Assembly (NCBI GenBank): GCA_944989445.1
Contig: CALYLW010000066.1
Coordinates: forward strand, 526,501-590,500
DNA length: 64,000 nt
Origin: Ampullaceana balthica
Lineage: Eukaryota > Mollusca > Gastropoda > Lymnaeidae
Direction: 5' to 3'
The position numbers were made by a program, and so were the translations under genes. Positions 38,050 through 50,645 of this stretch are shown one piece after another. Numbering within the stretch: position 1 is the stretch's first letter; each line of letters begins with the position of its first letter. The notes under the pieces were generated by a model. That model was not told the origin of the DNA and ran no database searches. It worked only from the letters and a program-made list of their open reading frames with translations.

Positions 38050-40305
38050 ATTTCAGCTCAACCGGAATCGGCTTTTGTTTACGACTTGAATAGTTTTGAA
38101 AAATAGTAATTTAAAAGCGAATCGAAGCTGATTTAGCCGTAAGTGCTGCCAAAGAAGAAAGATTGAGGTCGAATCTTATGTTTTTTAATGACAAAGGGAC
38201 TGCTAAATACTTCTTCGCGAGGGTTGGGAGCAAGGCAGTCTGCTTGCTGTGTCCTTAGTGTGTGAGCGCTTTAAGGAATACAACTTAAAAAGACACCACC
38301 AAACAAAATAGGAAATGCTAAAAGTTGGTTTGTAAGTTAAAGAAGCAGCAAACTATTTTCACCAAACAGTCTTTAATACAAGATGCTGCAACTGAAGCCA
38401 GTTTTATGTTGTCCCATAAGATCGTAAAACGGAACGATCCTTTTATAACAGCGAGTTCATCCAGGAATGCTTGTCACATGCAGCAAGCATTATGTGTCTG
38501 ATTTATTATATATATAAATTATTATATAAATGGCTGAAAAGTGTGCGAGGCTAAGTTGGATGCCTTGGCTGAGGAATTTGAAAGGAGGTTCCCAAGACTG
38601 GAAGTTCTTGGAGTTTTATGGATCCTTGCAAGCAGCGGCATTTCCACACTTAGAAAACTTTGCTGCCAAACTTTTGTCTCACTATCTTATCTTATCTTAT
38701 CTTATCTGTTTACAGACGCTCCTTCTATACAGAAGATTATTGCGTCCTACGCTTATCTATGGTTTGTGTTTAGTCCTGCATTTTTATTAGAGATTTAAAT
38801 GCTGATAAAGTGTTGGTTTTCCTGGATTCTTCAGGCAACCCATTCCACGCCCGAATTCCGGACGGGAAGAAGGAAAACTTGTATGTGTTTGTTCTTGCAT
38901 ACGGAATAAGGAAGGTGTTTTTATCCTTATGTCTATCTGAGGGTTGTATTAAGTTATCTTTGTGTTGTATTTCTAAATTATAATTAATTGCTTTATGTAT
39001 GATTACTACTTTGCTTTTGGTTCTTCTATCCTCTAGTGTTTCAAGGTTTAATGATTTAACTAATGGTGTTATTCTTGTCAGTTTTGAATATTCTCCAGTA
39101 ATGAATCTGGCAGCTCTTTTTTGGATTTGCTCTAGTTTATCAATGTTTTCTTTGGTGGATGGGTCCCATACAGAAGATGCATATTCTAGTACAGGTCTCA
39201 CCAAAGTGAGGTAGCATTTTAGTTTTATATCTCTATTACATTTGTTAAAGTTTCTTTTTATAAAGCCTAAGGTTTTGTTTTTTATTTTTTAATAACTTCA
39301 TTGACATGGGGATTCCATGATAGTTTCTCATTTATTAAGACTCCTAAGTATTTTGCATCTTTAGTTTGGGTCAGTTCTTTTCCATGAATGTAATATTTTG
39401 AATTTATTTGTTTCTTTTTCTTTGTTACTCTTAACAGTTGACACTTTTCTGGGTGGAAAGACATACTCCAGTTAGTTTCCCATTTTATCAATTCATCTAA
39501 GTCTTTTTGTAAAATGTTGCTGTCTTGTTCTGATTTAATTGTTCTATAGATTATACAATCATCAGCAAATAACCTAACTTTTGTACCTGTTGAGCTGTTG
39601 TTGGGTAAATCATTTATATAAATTAAAAAGAGTAAGGGACCTAGCACAGTTCCTTGTGGAACTCCTGAGTTAACCTTTATTGGTGCAGATTTAGATCCAT
39701 TAATTATTACAGTTTGCTCCCTGCCCAAAAGGAAGTCTTGGATCCAGTGATGTAAGGAACCTGAGATTCCAAAGTAGTTAAGTTAGTGGACACTATTTGG
39801 GTCCACATACATCTGTGAGCAAGCTTTTTCTTGTATTAAAATAAACAAGTCTATTAACAGATCAATGTTGAATGACCGCAATTTGAATGAAGTCATGCGA
39901 ATCACAACCAGTAAACTGGTTCTACAGTTGAAGAACATTATCCAAAAAATTAACAGTTACATACTTCTCATTAATTATAATTGTACTATGTGGTTAATGT
40001 GTATGTAAATTGAGTTCCTTCTTCTTCTTCATAGGTATTACGACATATAACATAAAATTTGTGTTGCTATAATTATGAATAGTCAAATCTCATTATCAAA
40101 TAAGAAACTGTTTTAGTTCGTATTTTAAAATGTAATGTGCAAGTGTAATAGAGTGTGAATGTGAAATAAAATGAAAAAAACATTTTTATTATCATTAATT
40201 CATATTTATACGTTGAAAATTGTAAAACAAAATACTATATATGCGGCCACCCTATCACAATAAAGTTTTCAATATGGCCCTCCGTAGAAAGTTTGCCCAC
40301 CCCTG
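38050..40305 (+). mobile_element. Decayed hAT transposon, GTF2IRD2-like transposase remnants, split by a LINE
   Basis: Translated pieces, in several frames with stops, resemble a GTF2IRD2/ZBED-type hAT transposase. From the BED-like region come AKYFFARVGSKAVCLLCP and KEYNLKRHHQTK (38170-38315). FIQECL lies near 38455-38472, and LAEEFERRFPRLEVL near 38560. The dimerisation end, CEQAFSCIKINKSINRSMLN and LNEVMRITTSKL, lies at 39815-39925. The right end AAGTTTGCCCACCCCTG (40289-40305) is a classic hAT terminus; no matching left terminus was found. The middle is replaced by a minus-strand LINE (38685-39780). Family assignment comes from memory of the motif order. Confidence 0.65.
38685..39780 (-). 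pseudogene. 5'-truncated non-LTR retrotransposon (CR1/Jockey-like reverse transcriptase)
   Basis: The minus strand encodes the later RT motifs: SGVPQGTVLGPLLFLIYIND, FADDCIIY (the catalytic YADD box as FADD), HPEKCQLL and YLGVLI. After a frameshift in an A-run at about 39265-39285 it continues with LGFIKRNFNKC, LVRPVLEYASSVWDP and LEQIQKRAARFITG, ending near 38770. The 3' tail at 38685-38710 is a short tandem (ATAAG)n. The endonuclease and first RT motifs are missing; the ORF is open from about 39780. It lies inside the hAT remnant, so it is the younger insertion. Confidence 0.88.
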
Positions 40306-41204
40306 CTCTAAGTTCTAAGAAAGGAGCAGGAGGGAGTGAGAAGTCACTGATGGAGAGTTCTCAATGAGTTTTAGACTATATTTCAAGTTCAAGTCTACTT
40401 TTTCCCCCATTGCGATTATAAACATTTTCAATATTATATACAAAAGCATGCCACAATATAAAAAGAAACATTATAAAAAGTTTTAACAATTTTTTAGAAA
40501 AGTGTAAGTTTGTTTAGCAGAAGTTTATGGTGGACTTTTTATTTATGTAATCAATTTTTGTATGGAAAATTGAATTTGATGACAATATCTGACTTTGTCT
40601 TTGAGCGAGGCTGTTCACTTACAGGTTCATCATATGGTGGTCTGGACCCCGATGAGGCCCCTCGGTGCAGAGTACTAACAGATACGGCGTTTCTATTTAT
40701 GATTTTTCCATGTTACATTATCAATAGCGTCCTAATATGTAGATCTTGGTCGCTTGCAACAAGGTTCATGCACTCTTTACATTACACAGAAATTACACAT
40801 GTGCTCTAAATGAAAAATCCTTTATTGTCTTTCGTCTCCTACACCCTACGCCCTACACGATACCACAAGAGACACTCCTAACTGCACACTCTCGTTCTCA
40901 CAATAACACAATGTTGTTGTTTTTTCTTAATACACCCCCCCCCCACTGACTATTCAAATCAAGAATTCTCCATATCCCACCGCGAATAGTTCACAACAAG
41001 AAGTAAAATTGGTCATCAGTGACATACATCTGACTGAGTCCCAACTTGTCAGAGTATAGCAATGCGTGGAACTTGCCTTAATTCAACCAATGCCCAACAA
41101 GTAGCTTTGTGTAAGAGAGGTTAAAGATATATTATAGAACATCAACATTACTGTCATAAAAGTAATAGTGACAAGAATGTTTTAAGAGTCTAAGTATTAC
41201 ATGG
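40306..41204. other. Unique intron sequence with a C-run
   Basis: Short plus-strand ORFs at 40510-40949 lack recognised homology. There is a poly-C run at about 40934-40944. No exon fits the channel frame here. Confidence 0.45.
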
Positions 41205-42018
41205 GCCTCATCAAGTGTAATTGTATAGATGATGTAAACATGAAACATGTCCCTGGGCCCCACCAAGTGTAATTGTATAGATGATGTAAACATGAAACAT
41301 GTCCCTGGGCCCCACCAAGTGTAATTGTATAGATGATGTAAGCATGAAACATGTCCCTGGGCCACACCAAGTGTAATTGTATAGATGATGTAAACATGAA
41401 ACATGTCCCTGGGCCCCACCAAGTGTAATTGTATAGATGATGTAAGCATGAAACATGTCCCTGGGCCCCACCAAGTGTAATTGTATAGATGATGTAAGCA
41501 TGAAACATGTCCCTGGGCCCCACCAAGTGTAATTGTATAGATGATGTAAACATGAAACATGTCCCTGGGCCCCACCAAGTGTAATTGTATAGATGATGTA
41601 AATATGAAACATGTCCCTGGGCCCCACCAAGTGTAATTGTATAGATGATGTAAACATGAAACAGGTCCCTGGGCCCCACCAAGTGTAATTGTATAGATGA
41701 TGTAAGCATGAAACATGTCCCTGGGCCCCACCAAGTGTAATTGTATAGATGATGTAAACATGAAACATGTCCCTGGGCCCCACCAAGTGTAATTGTATAG
41801 ATGATGTAAACATGAAACATGTCCCTGGGCCCCACCAAGTGTAATTGTATAGATGATGTAAACATGAAACATGTCCCTGGGCCCCACCAAGTGTAATTGT
41901 ATAGATGATGTAAACATGAAACATGTCCCTGGGCCCCACCAAGTGTAATTGTATAGATGATGTAAGCATGAAACATGTCTCTGGGCCCCACCAAGTGTAA
42001 TTGTATAGATGATGTAAG
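41205..42018. repeat. Minisatellite, 52-bp unit, about 15 copies, ending just before exon 4
   Basis: The unit holds GATGATGTAAACATGAAACA, TGTCCCTGGGCCCCACCAAG and TGTAATTGTATA. Successive GATGATG anchors are 52 bp apart (41228, 41280). The minus strand is open in all three frames (up to 355 codons), which is a product of the repeat. Units with GATGTAAGC look like good 5' splice donors. The final unit runs into unique sequence 45 bp before the exon 4 acceptor. Confidence 0.97.
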
Positions 42019-42063
42019 CGTGAACCATGTCCCTCACTGACTCGCCACTTCTCGCCCTGCCAG

Positions 42064-42298
42064 AAACACCAATGCTGACACTATTCGCATTGACCCGCTG
42101 GTCATTGTTGACCTGATGGTGGACCTCATGTTCATTGCCGACATCCTGATCAACTTTAGGACAACGTACGTGGAGAACGGTGAGGTGGTCAGCGACCAAC
42201 AGAAAATAGCCATCAACTACGTCAAAGGTTGGTTCGTCATAGATGCCATAGCCGCTATTCCGTTTGACCTCCTGCTGTTTGGATCAGGCACAAGTGAT
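42064..42298 (+). CDS. erg: ERG channel exon 4: S2, S2-S3 loop and S3
   Basis: The first base completes an Arg codon begun in exon 3. It then encodes 78 residues: the end of the S1-S2 loop ([11 protein letters not shown]), S2 ([20 protein letters not shown]), the ERG signature FRTTYV, a short S2-S3 linker ([18 protein letters not shown]) and S3 ([20 protein letters not shown]). The acidic charge-transfer residues of S2 (DLM and IADIL) and S3 (VID) are present. Acceptor CCCTGCCAG ends at 42063 and donor GAT|GTAAGT begins at 42299, phase 0. A 52-bp minisatellite ends about 45 bp upstream, and 25-bp and 28-bp arrays follow within 1.5 kb. Several minus-strand ORFs overlapping this exon come from the 52-bp array and are not genes. 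Confidence 0.97.
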
Positions 42299-42374
42299 GT
42301 AAGTTCTCGTCGTGTTTTATTGTCTTATCCATCCATCCTGACTTCTTCATCCATGATCACCCCTGCTTTCATTA

Positions 42375-42745
42375 TCTACTTTATATCATCCTACCATGGT
42401 CTACTTTATATCATCCTACCATGATCTACTTTATATCATCCTACCATGGTCTACTTTATATCATCCTACCATGATCTACTTTATATCATCCTACCATGAT
42501 CTACTTTATATCATCCTACCATGATCTACTTTATATCATCCTACCATGATCTACTTTATATCATCCTACCATGATCTACTTTATATCATCCTACCATGAT
42601 CTACTTTATATCATCCTACCATGATCTACTTTATATCATCCTACCATGATCTACTTTATATCATCCTACCATGATCTACTTTATATCATCCTACCATGAT
42701 CTACTTTATATCATCCTACCATGATCTACTTTATATCATCCGACC
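42375..42745. repeat. Minisatellite, 25-bp unit, about 14 copies
   Basis: The unit is CTACCATGATCTACTTTATA plus TCATC. It begins about 75 bp after the exon 4 donor; almost all copies are identical. Confidence 0.96.
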
Positions 42746-42834
42746 ATTGTGAATGAAATAGACCATCACCACAATCAAATAGACCATCACCACAATCCAT
42801 AGTTGTCAGACTGTCTCCCTGACTTCCACTGAGC

Positions 42835-43735
42835 TCAGACATTAACGTCACCACCATGCTGACCAGACATTAACGTCACCGCGTGGCTGACCAGACATTA
42901 ACGTCACCGCGTGGCTGACCAGACATAAACGTCACCGCGTGGCTGACCAGACATTAACTTCAACGCCATGCTGACCAGACATTAACATCACCGCGTGGCT
43001 GACCAGACATTAACGTCACCGCGTGGCTGACCAGACATTAACGTCACCGCCATGCTGACCAGACATTAACGTCACCGCCATGCTGACCAGACATTAACGT
43101 CACCGCGTGGCTGACCAGACATTAACTTCAACGCCATGCTGACCAGACATTAACATCACCGCTTGGCTGACCAGACATTAACGTCACCGCGTGGCTGACC
43201 AGACATTAACGTCACCGCCATGCTGACCAGACATTAACGTCACCGCCATGCTGACCAGACATTAACTTCTACGCCATGCTGACCAGACATTAACATCACC
43301 GCCATGCTGACCAGACATTAACGTCACCACCATGCTGACCAGACATTAACGTCACCGCCATGCTGACCAGACATTAACGTCACCACCATGTTGACCAGAC
43401 ATTAACATCACCGCCATGCTGACCAGACATAAACGTCACCGCCATGCTGACCAGACATTAACGTCACCGCCATGCTGACCAGACATTAACATCACCGCCA
43501 TGCTGACCAGACATTAACGTCACCGCCATGCTGACCAGACATTAACGTCACCGCCATGCTGACCAGACATGAACGTCACCACCATGTTGACCAGACATTA
43601 ACGTCACCACCATGCTGACCAGACATTAACGTCACCGCCATGCTGACCAGACATTAACGTCACCGCCCTTCTGACCAGACATTAACGTCACCGCCATGAT
43701 GACCAGACATTAACGTCACCGCCATGATGACCATA
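42835..43735. repeat. Minisatellite, 28-bp unit, about 31 copies
   Basis: The unit is GACCAGACATTAACGTCACC plus GCCATGCT, with a GCGTGGCT version. Blocks of the two versions alternate and recur (for example GCGTGG...TTCAACGCCATG at about 42940 and 43115), showing block duplication. Confidence 0.97.
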
Positions 43736-44160
43736 TTTTTTTTTACCTTGACGTCTAATTCCTTATGAAAATACCTGAGCGCGTCTGGTGAGAACGTACA
43801 AAAACTAAACATGTTGACGTCCATAGCCTGTATGAGAGGCTGACGTCATGACCTGCAATAGAACGTAAAACAAAGTGGGAATATTGGTCACGGTCGGATT
43901 CCAAAGTTTGTTAAATATGTGAATGATTTATGATATTGTGATGTATGTCAATGATAAATTATATTTTGTGATATTTGAATACTGAAGCACATTTGTGAAA
44001 TGTAAATTATTGACGATATATGTTGATATTTTCATGATTGAGGATATGTGTAGATATGTGAACGATTTTATTATGTTTGTTGATATGTGAGTGATAATTT
44101 CTTTATATGGTGACTGGTATTATATATTATGTAATGAAAATATCTTGTCTCAGATAAATG
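43736..44160. other. Unique AT-rich intron sequence
   Basis: The motif TGATATGTGAATGAT recurs irregularly at 43910-44100, a decayed tandem repeat. Nothing else is seen. Confidence 0.45.
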
Positions 44161-44340
44161 CACCCTTCTTAGAAAACTGATGTTAAAATCAACCATTGAA
44201 AAGTTACTGGCTACCCTTAGAAAACTGATGTTAAAATCAACCATTGATAAGTTACTGGCTACCCTTAGAAAACTGATGTTAAAATCAACCATTGATAAGT
44301 TACTGGCTACCCTTAGAAAACTGATGTTAAAATCAACGTT
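44161..44340. repeat. Minisatellite, 48-bp unit, 4 copies
   Basis: The unit contains CCCTTAGAAAACTGATGTTA and AAATCAACCATTGATAAGTT. Because 48 is a multiple of three, it leaves a minus-strand ORF of no meaning. Confidence 0.93.
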
Positions 44341-46424
44341 CCTTAAAGACCATTGATTGAGTTACGACTTGCCTCATGAAGGCTACACATTGAGGAACAT
44401 GTGCTAAATTATTTGTGTTACTGGATACGTCTACTAACTGAATATTTCATTCCCTGAGTTAGTCACGTGATCAGGCGCAATTGATTGGGTGAAAGTGTTT
44501 TGGAGATAAAATATGTGAGCACTTTTTAAAATTATATTCAAAACATTGCTCATAATTTGTGATTGCACATAATGTGGTTGAAAACATGAAATAAAAATTT
44601 ACCTGTGACTACATAGATTTATACAGTTTATTCCTTCATCGCTAAATTGGTAAAATTATGTCATACATCTTATTTTAGATACTTTTTACAAGACGGGGTT
44701 AACCTAATGCTTAATTAGTCAGTATTTCATACTACTGAAATCTATGTTCTGAACATATTGAAAACATTTTTAAGGTTTGCATTTTCGTTGTAAGTGTGTG
44801 TATATGCATGACGTATTTTTGCATTAATGTTTTCATCCCTTTTATTTCCTGGCTTAACTCATGAACAGCTGCATGTTGAGGTAGGTTCCATCATGTTTAG
44901 TACCACGTGGTCTCTTGTTGTGGGCCGTTCAAACTCACGCAATACAGCCTGCAATAAATCAATATAACAAAGTAGTTAAACGTATATGGCGCCAATGAAA
45001 ATTGATCCGTAATAAAAAAAATTCAGTTGCCTTTGTTTTTTTTCAAATGATAGCGTATAAGCAACTAAACCTCAGGAGATATTCGAAAATATTGATGTGT
45101 GCCAGTTAATAAAGAATCAGAAAAAGGAATAGTGTCATAACATTGCGGAAATCTATGAATATAATCTATTTATAACCCGGTAACTTCCTGGGGTACCAAG
45201 GGGACAACTTGTAAACATTTGTTCATAACTATTACAGCGAATGGGCTATTTGAAGTTGACAAAAACTTTTTCAAAAGTTTACAATTTTTTTTTATTTAAT
45301 GAAAATATGTTATATTCAGTTATGTACTATAGTATTAGTATGTGAAATAGATCGTCCTTGCGGGAATAGATTATGTAAATGTAACAATTACTCTTGATAC
45401 AGGATAGTTCGTTCCTGAGTTTTATTCACTCATGTAGTTTACTCACTTTAGAAATCTTTTTGTAGGTAATTATTTTAAAATACCAAGTACTAGTACTGGT
45501 GTTTACGACTATCGAACGACCGTTTTTTTGCACCTAGAAGGTCGTTTTCAGTGAGATCAATGTATCAACACACAGTTTTTAATGGATATTTGAGAACAGT
45601 TTGACCTTACATTCTAAAATTAGCATATGACCGATTGGGCTATGACGTTTTGATCAAGCCTTATGTGATTAAAATCTTGACCTATGCCAAGTTTGTGAAA
45701 ACATAATTCTTAAATCAATTGTCTCTAGTTAGTCATAAGTTCTTGTACGCGTCCATTGTTTGGATATTTTACTATTTATCTTTGGCTTTTTTAGTATAAA
45801 TGTTTCTCGATGAAATTACATACGTTTGGTAATGAACTCGTTGGTCCAGACAATTGTTTCAAATATAGCATTCAGTAAATTTAAAGAACCTTTTTCTCAC
45901 ACAACTACCTGTATGTGTTTCTGCAATGAGTTTCTTACTTTAACAAAAGCCAATTCTGATTGGCTAGAGAGCTGAAGTTTTTTACACATACTTGTCGATG
46001 ACACTGCAAGTAAACAGAAAGTACTTGGCTAGCAAAGAATATCCTTGAAATTGTAAATTTTGGATGTTTTACACAAATGATTTCTACAGTTTAAGTTAGT
46101 GTATCCGCGTTTTGGAATTTTTGGTGGAAAATTCAAAGCCTAAAATATGTTCTACATTTTTGTTATTGAACAGTTTCTGTATAATTCTACACTGAAGTAT
46201 ATACTAATGGCCAAAAACAAATATCGCTAATGAAGAATGAATATGTGGCTTTAAAAAAATATTTGTATAAGAGATTGTTCTTAATTTTTTATTTTTAACT
46301 TCAACGTTTAAAAGTAATTTTCACATAAAACTTTTGCCGTAAATTTTATAAAAGAAGTTAATGAATTGAATCTAACACTGTCTCTTGTCCTTCAATGTAA
46401 CAAACATAGGAATACAAGGTTGGT
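44341..46424. other. Two kilobases of unique AT-rich intron sequence
   Basis: No repeat, transposon end or coding segment is recognised. A small GC-richer patch lies at about 44860-44965. Confidence 0.5.
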
Positions 46425-46725
46425 ATCATGTTAACTGTGTACATTTGTACAACAAATACACATTATTTCTCAATTGTGTCATGTACCAATATCTGTTGTG
46501 TACACCACATGTGTACAGCAAATACACATTATATCTCAATTGTGTCATGTACCAATGTCTGTTGTGTACATCACATGTGTACAGCAAATACACATTATCT
46601 CTCAATTGTGTCATGTACCAATGTCTCTTGTGTACACCACATGTGTCCAGCAAATACACATTATCTCTCAATTGTGTCATGTACCAATGTCTGTTGTGTA
46701 CACCACATGTGTACAGCAAAGTGTA
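46425..46725. repeat. Minisatellite, 66-bp unit, about 4.5 copies
   Basis: The unit contains GTGTACAGCAAATACACATT, TCTCAATTGTGTCATGTACC and AATGTCTGTTGTGTACACCA. A period divisible by three keeps ORFs open on both strands (Cys/His-rich on +); they are not considered genes. Confidence 0.95.
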
Positions 46726-47029
46726 CCATTCACGTATGTACTACACTTCCACCATATGTTTACAATAAAGTGTGGTGCTGTACAATATGTGTTGTTGTTC
46801 TGTATGCCGACGTAATGAAAGCATATGTCAATGTTCTCTGTTGAGTTAACCATAATGCTGAGCTTTATACGTCATCTTCATGTTGTCTACAAAATAACTT
46901 ACCCAAAATTAAGCTATGAATCTTGAAACTATGAATTAATCCTAACTGATGGGTGTATGCACCATAATCTGATCCCAACTGCAGGCTGTCAGCATCATAA
47001 ACTTATCCCAGAGTCGGTCGACAACGTTA

Positions 47030-47500
47030 GGCAACATCAACACGACACACGGACTATGTACGTAAACATCAACACGACACACGGACTATGTTACGTAAAC
47101 ATCAACACGACACACGGACTATGTTACGTTAACATCAACACGACACACAGACTATGTTACGTTAACATCAACACGACACACGGACTATGTTACGTAAACA
47201 TCAACACGACACACGGACTATGTACGTAAACATCAACACGACACACGGACTATGTACGTAAACATCAACAAGACACACGGACTATGTACGTAAACATCAA
47301 CAAGACACACGGACTATGTTACGTAAACATCAACACGACACACGGACTATGTTACGTTAACATTAACACGACACACGGACTATGTTATGTTAACATCAAC
47401 AGGACACATGGACTGTTACGTTAACATCAACACGACACACGGACTATGTTACGTTAACATCAACACGACACACGGACTTTGTTACGTTAACATCAAAAAG
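47030..47500. repeat. Minisatellite, 33-bp unit, about 14 copies
   Basis: The unit contains ACATCAACACGACACACGGA and CTATGTTACGT(A/T)A; some copies lack one T (CTATGTACGTAA). Confidence 0.96.
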
Positions 47501-48037
47501 CCAAACGGACCATGATGAGTAGATATAAAGCTGACAGTGATCCTCTTTCTTGGGGCTTAAATTGACATGTGCGTAAGTTCTGACAGATTTATGTTAGAAT
47601 TCACTAGCGATGAGTTCTAGCTGATTTTATTTCAGAATTTTTTTAATATTATTTTTATTTTTAAACTATTTTTATTTTTTTAAATAACAATATAATTGAT
47701 TTATGATATTTTCTGTTATAATCCGATCTGTGTGACTCACACCTTCAGGGATGTTCAAAAATCTCTACTTCATTGTTTGTATTTTATCAAACGAGCAAGC
47801 GGGTTCCGACATACAATGTTGGAAAAGTTTCATATCTCCAGTTTACCTCGCTTTATAGGTGTATACTTTTTATATTTAAGGAACAACCACTTGGTCACCA
47901 CTACAGCGTTTTGCAGCACACGAGTCCTTTTGCAGTAAACACCTGTTTTTTTTAATCACAAGATTTCCTATTTCAAAAAAAAATAATTTTTCTCGGAAAA
48001 TTTAGGTTGAACTTAAAAGAAATACATTGATTATAAT
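47501..48037. other. Unique AT-rich sequence
   Basis: An 80-codon plus-strand ORF (47696-47938) has no recognised homology. Confidence 0.45.
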
Positions 48038-48477
48038 TAGGGCTGTTAATGATTTTTTTAAAATCAGTTAATCGGGAAAAATGTAATCGATTAACCGATT
48101 AATTTCCATTAATTATATTTCTAGAATGCATATATAGATCCCGTTAAGTAACTATTCATTATTTCGCGAAATCGGTTAAGTCGCGGTAACTCCATGGCTC
48201 CCAAATTTTGTGACGTAACACAGCAAATTCGATCTGCTATGCAGGACATGAGGAAGAAAAACCCTTTTGTTTACGTATGAACGTCCAAATAAATAATAAT
48301 AATACGAGGGAAAAGTATATAAGTTTTTAAAATATATAATTGATTAATAAATTGGGGACAAAAACATTAGAACTGTTTTTAAAATTTTAATCGATTTTTA
48401 ATCGATCAAATTAATTTTAATCGAATGAAAAAGTTAACGATTAATCTATTAATTAATCGTTAATTTCCACAGCCCTA
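48038..48477 (-). mobile_element. hAT-like MITE, family D, copy 2 (440 bp)
   Basis: The ends are TAGGGCTG and CAGCCCTA. The right end, read on the minus strand, TAGGGCTGTGGAAATTAACG, matches the left end of the copy at 2643 (TAGGGCTGCGGAAATTAAC), so this copy is inverted. Flanking 8-mers match at only 5 of 8, so the insertion is old or the target duplication has decayed. Confidence 0.78.
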
Positions 48478-49700
48478 ATTGGTATACTTTTCAACTCCCC
48501 ATGCATATTTTTCTGCAAACTACAATAATTCTAAGGCTTATTCATTAAAGAGACATTGTTTCTTCATTAGGTTAATCATAACACTGTTATTTCCCAAATT
48601 AAATGCTAATTTTTTAAGGAAAGAGAAACATAATTATACATGTTTATTTATTTATATGTGTACTTTATTAAATATGTAAATAGACCATTTAAATTAAGTT
48701 TGACATGACATTATACCTTTAAGTTAAGAAACACCACATCTTATTGGAGCAGTCAGGAGCAGGTAAAGTATTTATAATTGACATAGATTGTGAGTAGAAC
48801 AATATTTGTAAGACAGATTTAATTTTACATAGACAGCAAGAGGCCAAGTGAAGACATTATTTCCGGGGAGATAAAATGACTTTTCAGTCTGACAGTTTTT
48901 TTTTATCCATCTCAAATTGTGGGGTGTCTGATGGCACTGATTGGCTCATGCCGGTGATGAGCCCACGGACATTGTCTGTCTGGTGGCCCACGGGTGTCTG
49001 TGTCTGTCTCCTGCAATAGCCTCTATTATAGAAAACCCGTTTAAAAATAAAACTAATATAAAACCAGAAGTGAGAAGTTAACAGATGTCAGCCTCCAAAT
49101 TTATCTGGCAAGTTTTTAATGTTGTAAGGAAAAAAAATGAATCTTTATGACAGCCAATTTCACCAAATTATTTTAAGTCAAATGGAATTTGAGCTACATA
49201 ATATTTGTTTTATTGTATTTGATAAAATAGTCCATAAAAGTCTAAAAGTCTATATAAATAATAGAAAAACCATTTTAAATTAGTTCTTTCCCGGAAGGGA
49301 AAATTTGTGGAACTAAAATATGTGAACAGATTATTTCATCAGATGCTGTGTTTCAATCAATATTTAAAAAATCAGATGAAACTGAGTATCGATCCGTTAG
49401 AGAGCGATAAACGCTTCAGTATCGAAACATATTAGAACGAACGTTTAGAAGCAAAGTATTTTGAAAACTAGATGTGCAACTATGAAAATGTATCAATATT
49501 TTTATTAGTTGCTGCATCATTAGCAGGTACATGGTTGAAATTCAAAAAAGAACCGTTACGCTTTATAAAGGCCTGGAATATATGAAGTAGATAGAGCTTC
49601 TAAATATCGATATGTTTATGGTAGCAGACGTTGAGTAAGCAGATTACGTCAGTACGTCTGCTCGTTGACTGGGTGAGGTAGCCATGCAAGCTGACACGAG
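48478..49700. other. Unique sequence with a higher-complexity island at 48840-49030
   Basis: The island (GTGGGGTGTCTGATGGCACT, GGTGATGAGCCCACGGACAT) is GC-richer and non-coding. The remainder is AT-rich without recognised features. Confidence 0.4.
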
Positions 49701-49910
49701 ATGAAGACAGTGATTGGGAAGTTGTATAGAGCTTGATGGTCCTCATTAGCATAATGAAGACAGTGATTGGGACGTTGTATACAGCTTGATGGGCCTCATT
49801 AGCATAATGAAGACAGTGATTGGTACGTTGTATACAGCTTGATGGGCCTCATTAGCATAATGAAGACAGTGATTCGGACGTTGTATACAGCTTGATGGGC
49901 CTCATTTACA
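49701..49910. repeat. Minisatellite, 53-bp unit, 4 copies
   Basis: The unit contains GAAGACAGTGATTGGGACGT and TACAGCTTGATGGGCCTCAT. Confidence 0.94.
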
Positions 49911-50061
49911 TGTAAAAAATGTTCTTGTCTTAACTTTGGAGTAAGGGGAGTGGGGTACTAGGCTACCACCTGAAAGATTACCACACAATTAAATAAAAAA
50001 AACATTACTCAACTTATATCGCATTACTCCACTATATTCACACAACTTCATGAATTAACGA

Positions 50062-50282
50062 TCACAAAAGAACTAAACTATCACAACAGAACTAAACTGA
50101 TACAACTAGATCAACAAACTATCAGAACAGAACTGAACTATCAGAACAGAACTAAACTATCACAACAGGCCTAAACTATCACAACAGAACTAAACTATCA
50201 CAACAGACCTGAACTATCACAACAGAACTAAACTGATACAACTAGATCAACAAACTATCAGAACAGAACTAAACTATCACAC
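50062..50282. repeat. Tandem repeat, about 19-bp unit, with a larger internal duplication
   Basis: The unit is CTATCACAACAGAACTAAA with variants. The block ACTGATACAACTAGATCAAC is present twice, about 133 bp apart. Confidence 0.88.
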
Positions 50283-50384
50283 ACAGGACCTGTTCAGGGG
50301 ATGCCACAACTTAATCCTATTTCACGGCTCCATGGTCACAGTCAGTTGGTCTGATATTACCATCCATCTTTTCAGTTCATCATC

Positions 50385-50645
50385 ATCTTTCTCTCTCTCT
50401 TTTTTTCTCTCACTTTTCCTCTCTCTTTCTTTCTCTTTCTATCTCTCTCTCTCTCTCTCTCTTTCTCTCACTTTTCCTCTCTCTTTCTTTCTCTTTCTAT
50501 CTCTCTCTCTCTCTCTTACTTTTCCTCTCTCTTTCTTTCTCTTTCTATCTCTCTCTCTCTCTCTCTTTCTCTCACTTTTCCTCTCTCTTTCTTTCTCTTT
50601 CTATCTCTCTCTCTTTATTTCTCTCACTATTTATCTCTCTTGCGA
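50385..50645. repeat. CT-rich low-complexity tract with a ~65-bp superrepeat
   Basis: It is made of (CT)n and CTTT runs. The string TTTCTCTCACTTTTCCTCTC followed by TTTCTTTCTCTTTCTATCTC recurs about four times. The plus-strand ORF (Ser/Leu/Phe only) is a composition artefact. Confidence 0.95.

Noticed and set aside
41132..42199. Minus-strand ORFs of 252-355 codons over the 52-bp array.
   Set aside because: All three frames are open because the unit lacks stops, and one ORF runs antisense through channel exon 4. No domain is seen.
46385..46844. Overlapping Cys/His-rich ORFs on both strands, resembling a zinc-finger repeat.
   Set aside because: They come from a 66-bp tandem repeat whose period is a multiple of three; spacing does not fit any zinc-finger consensus.
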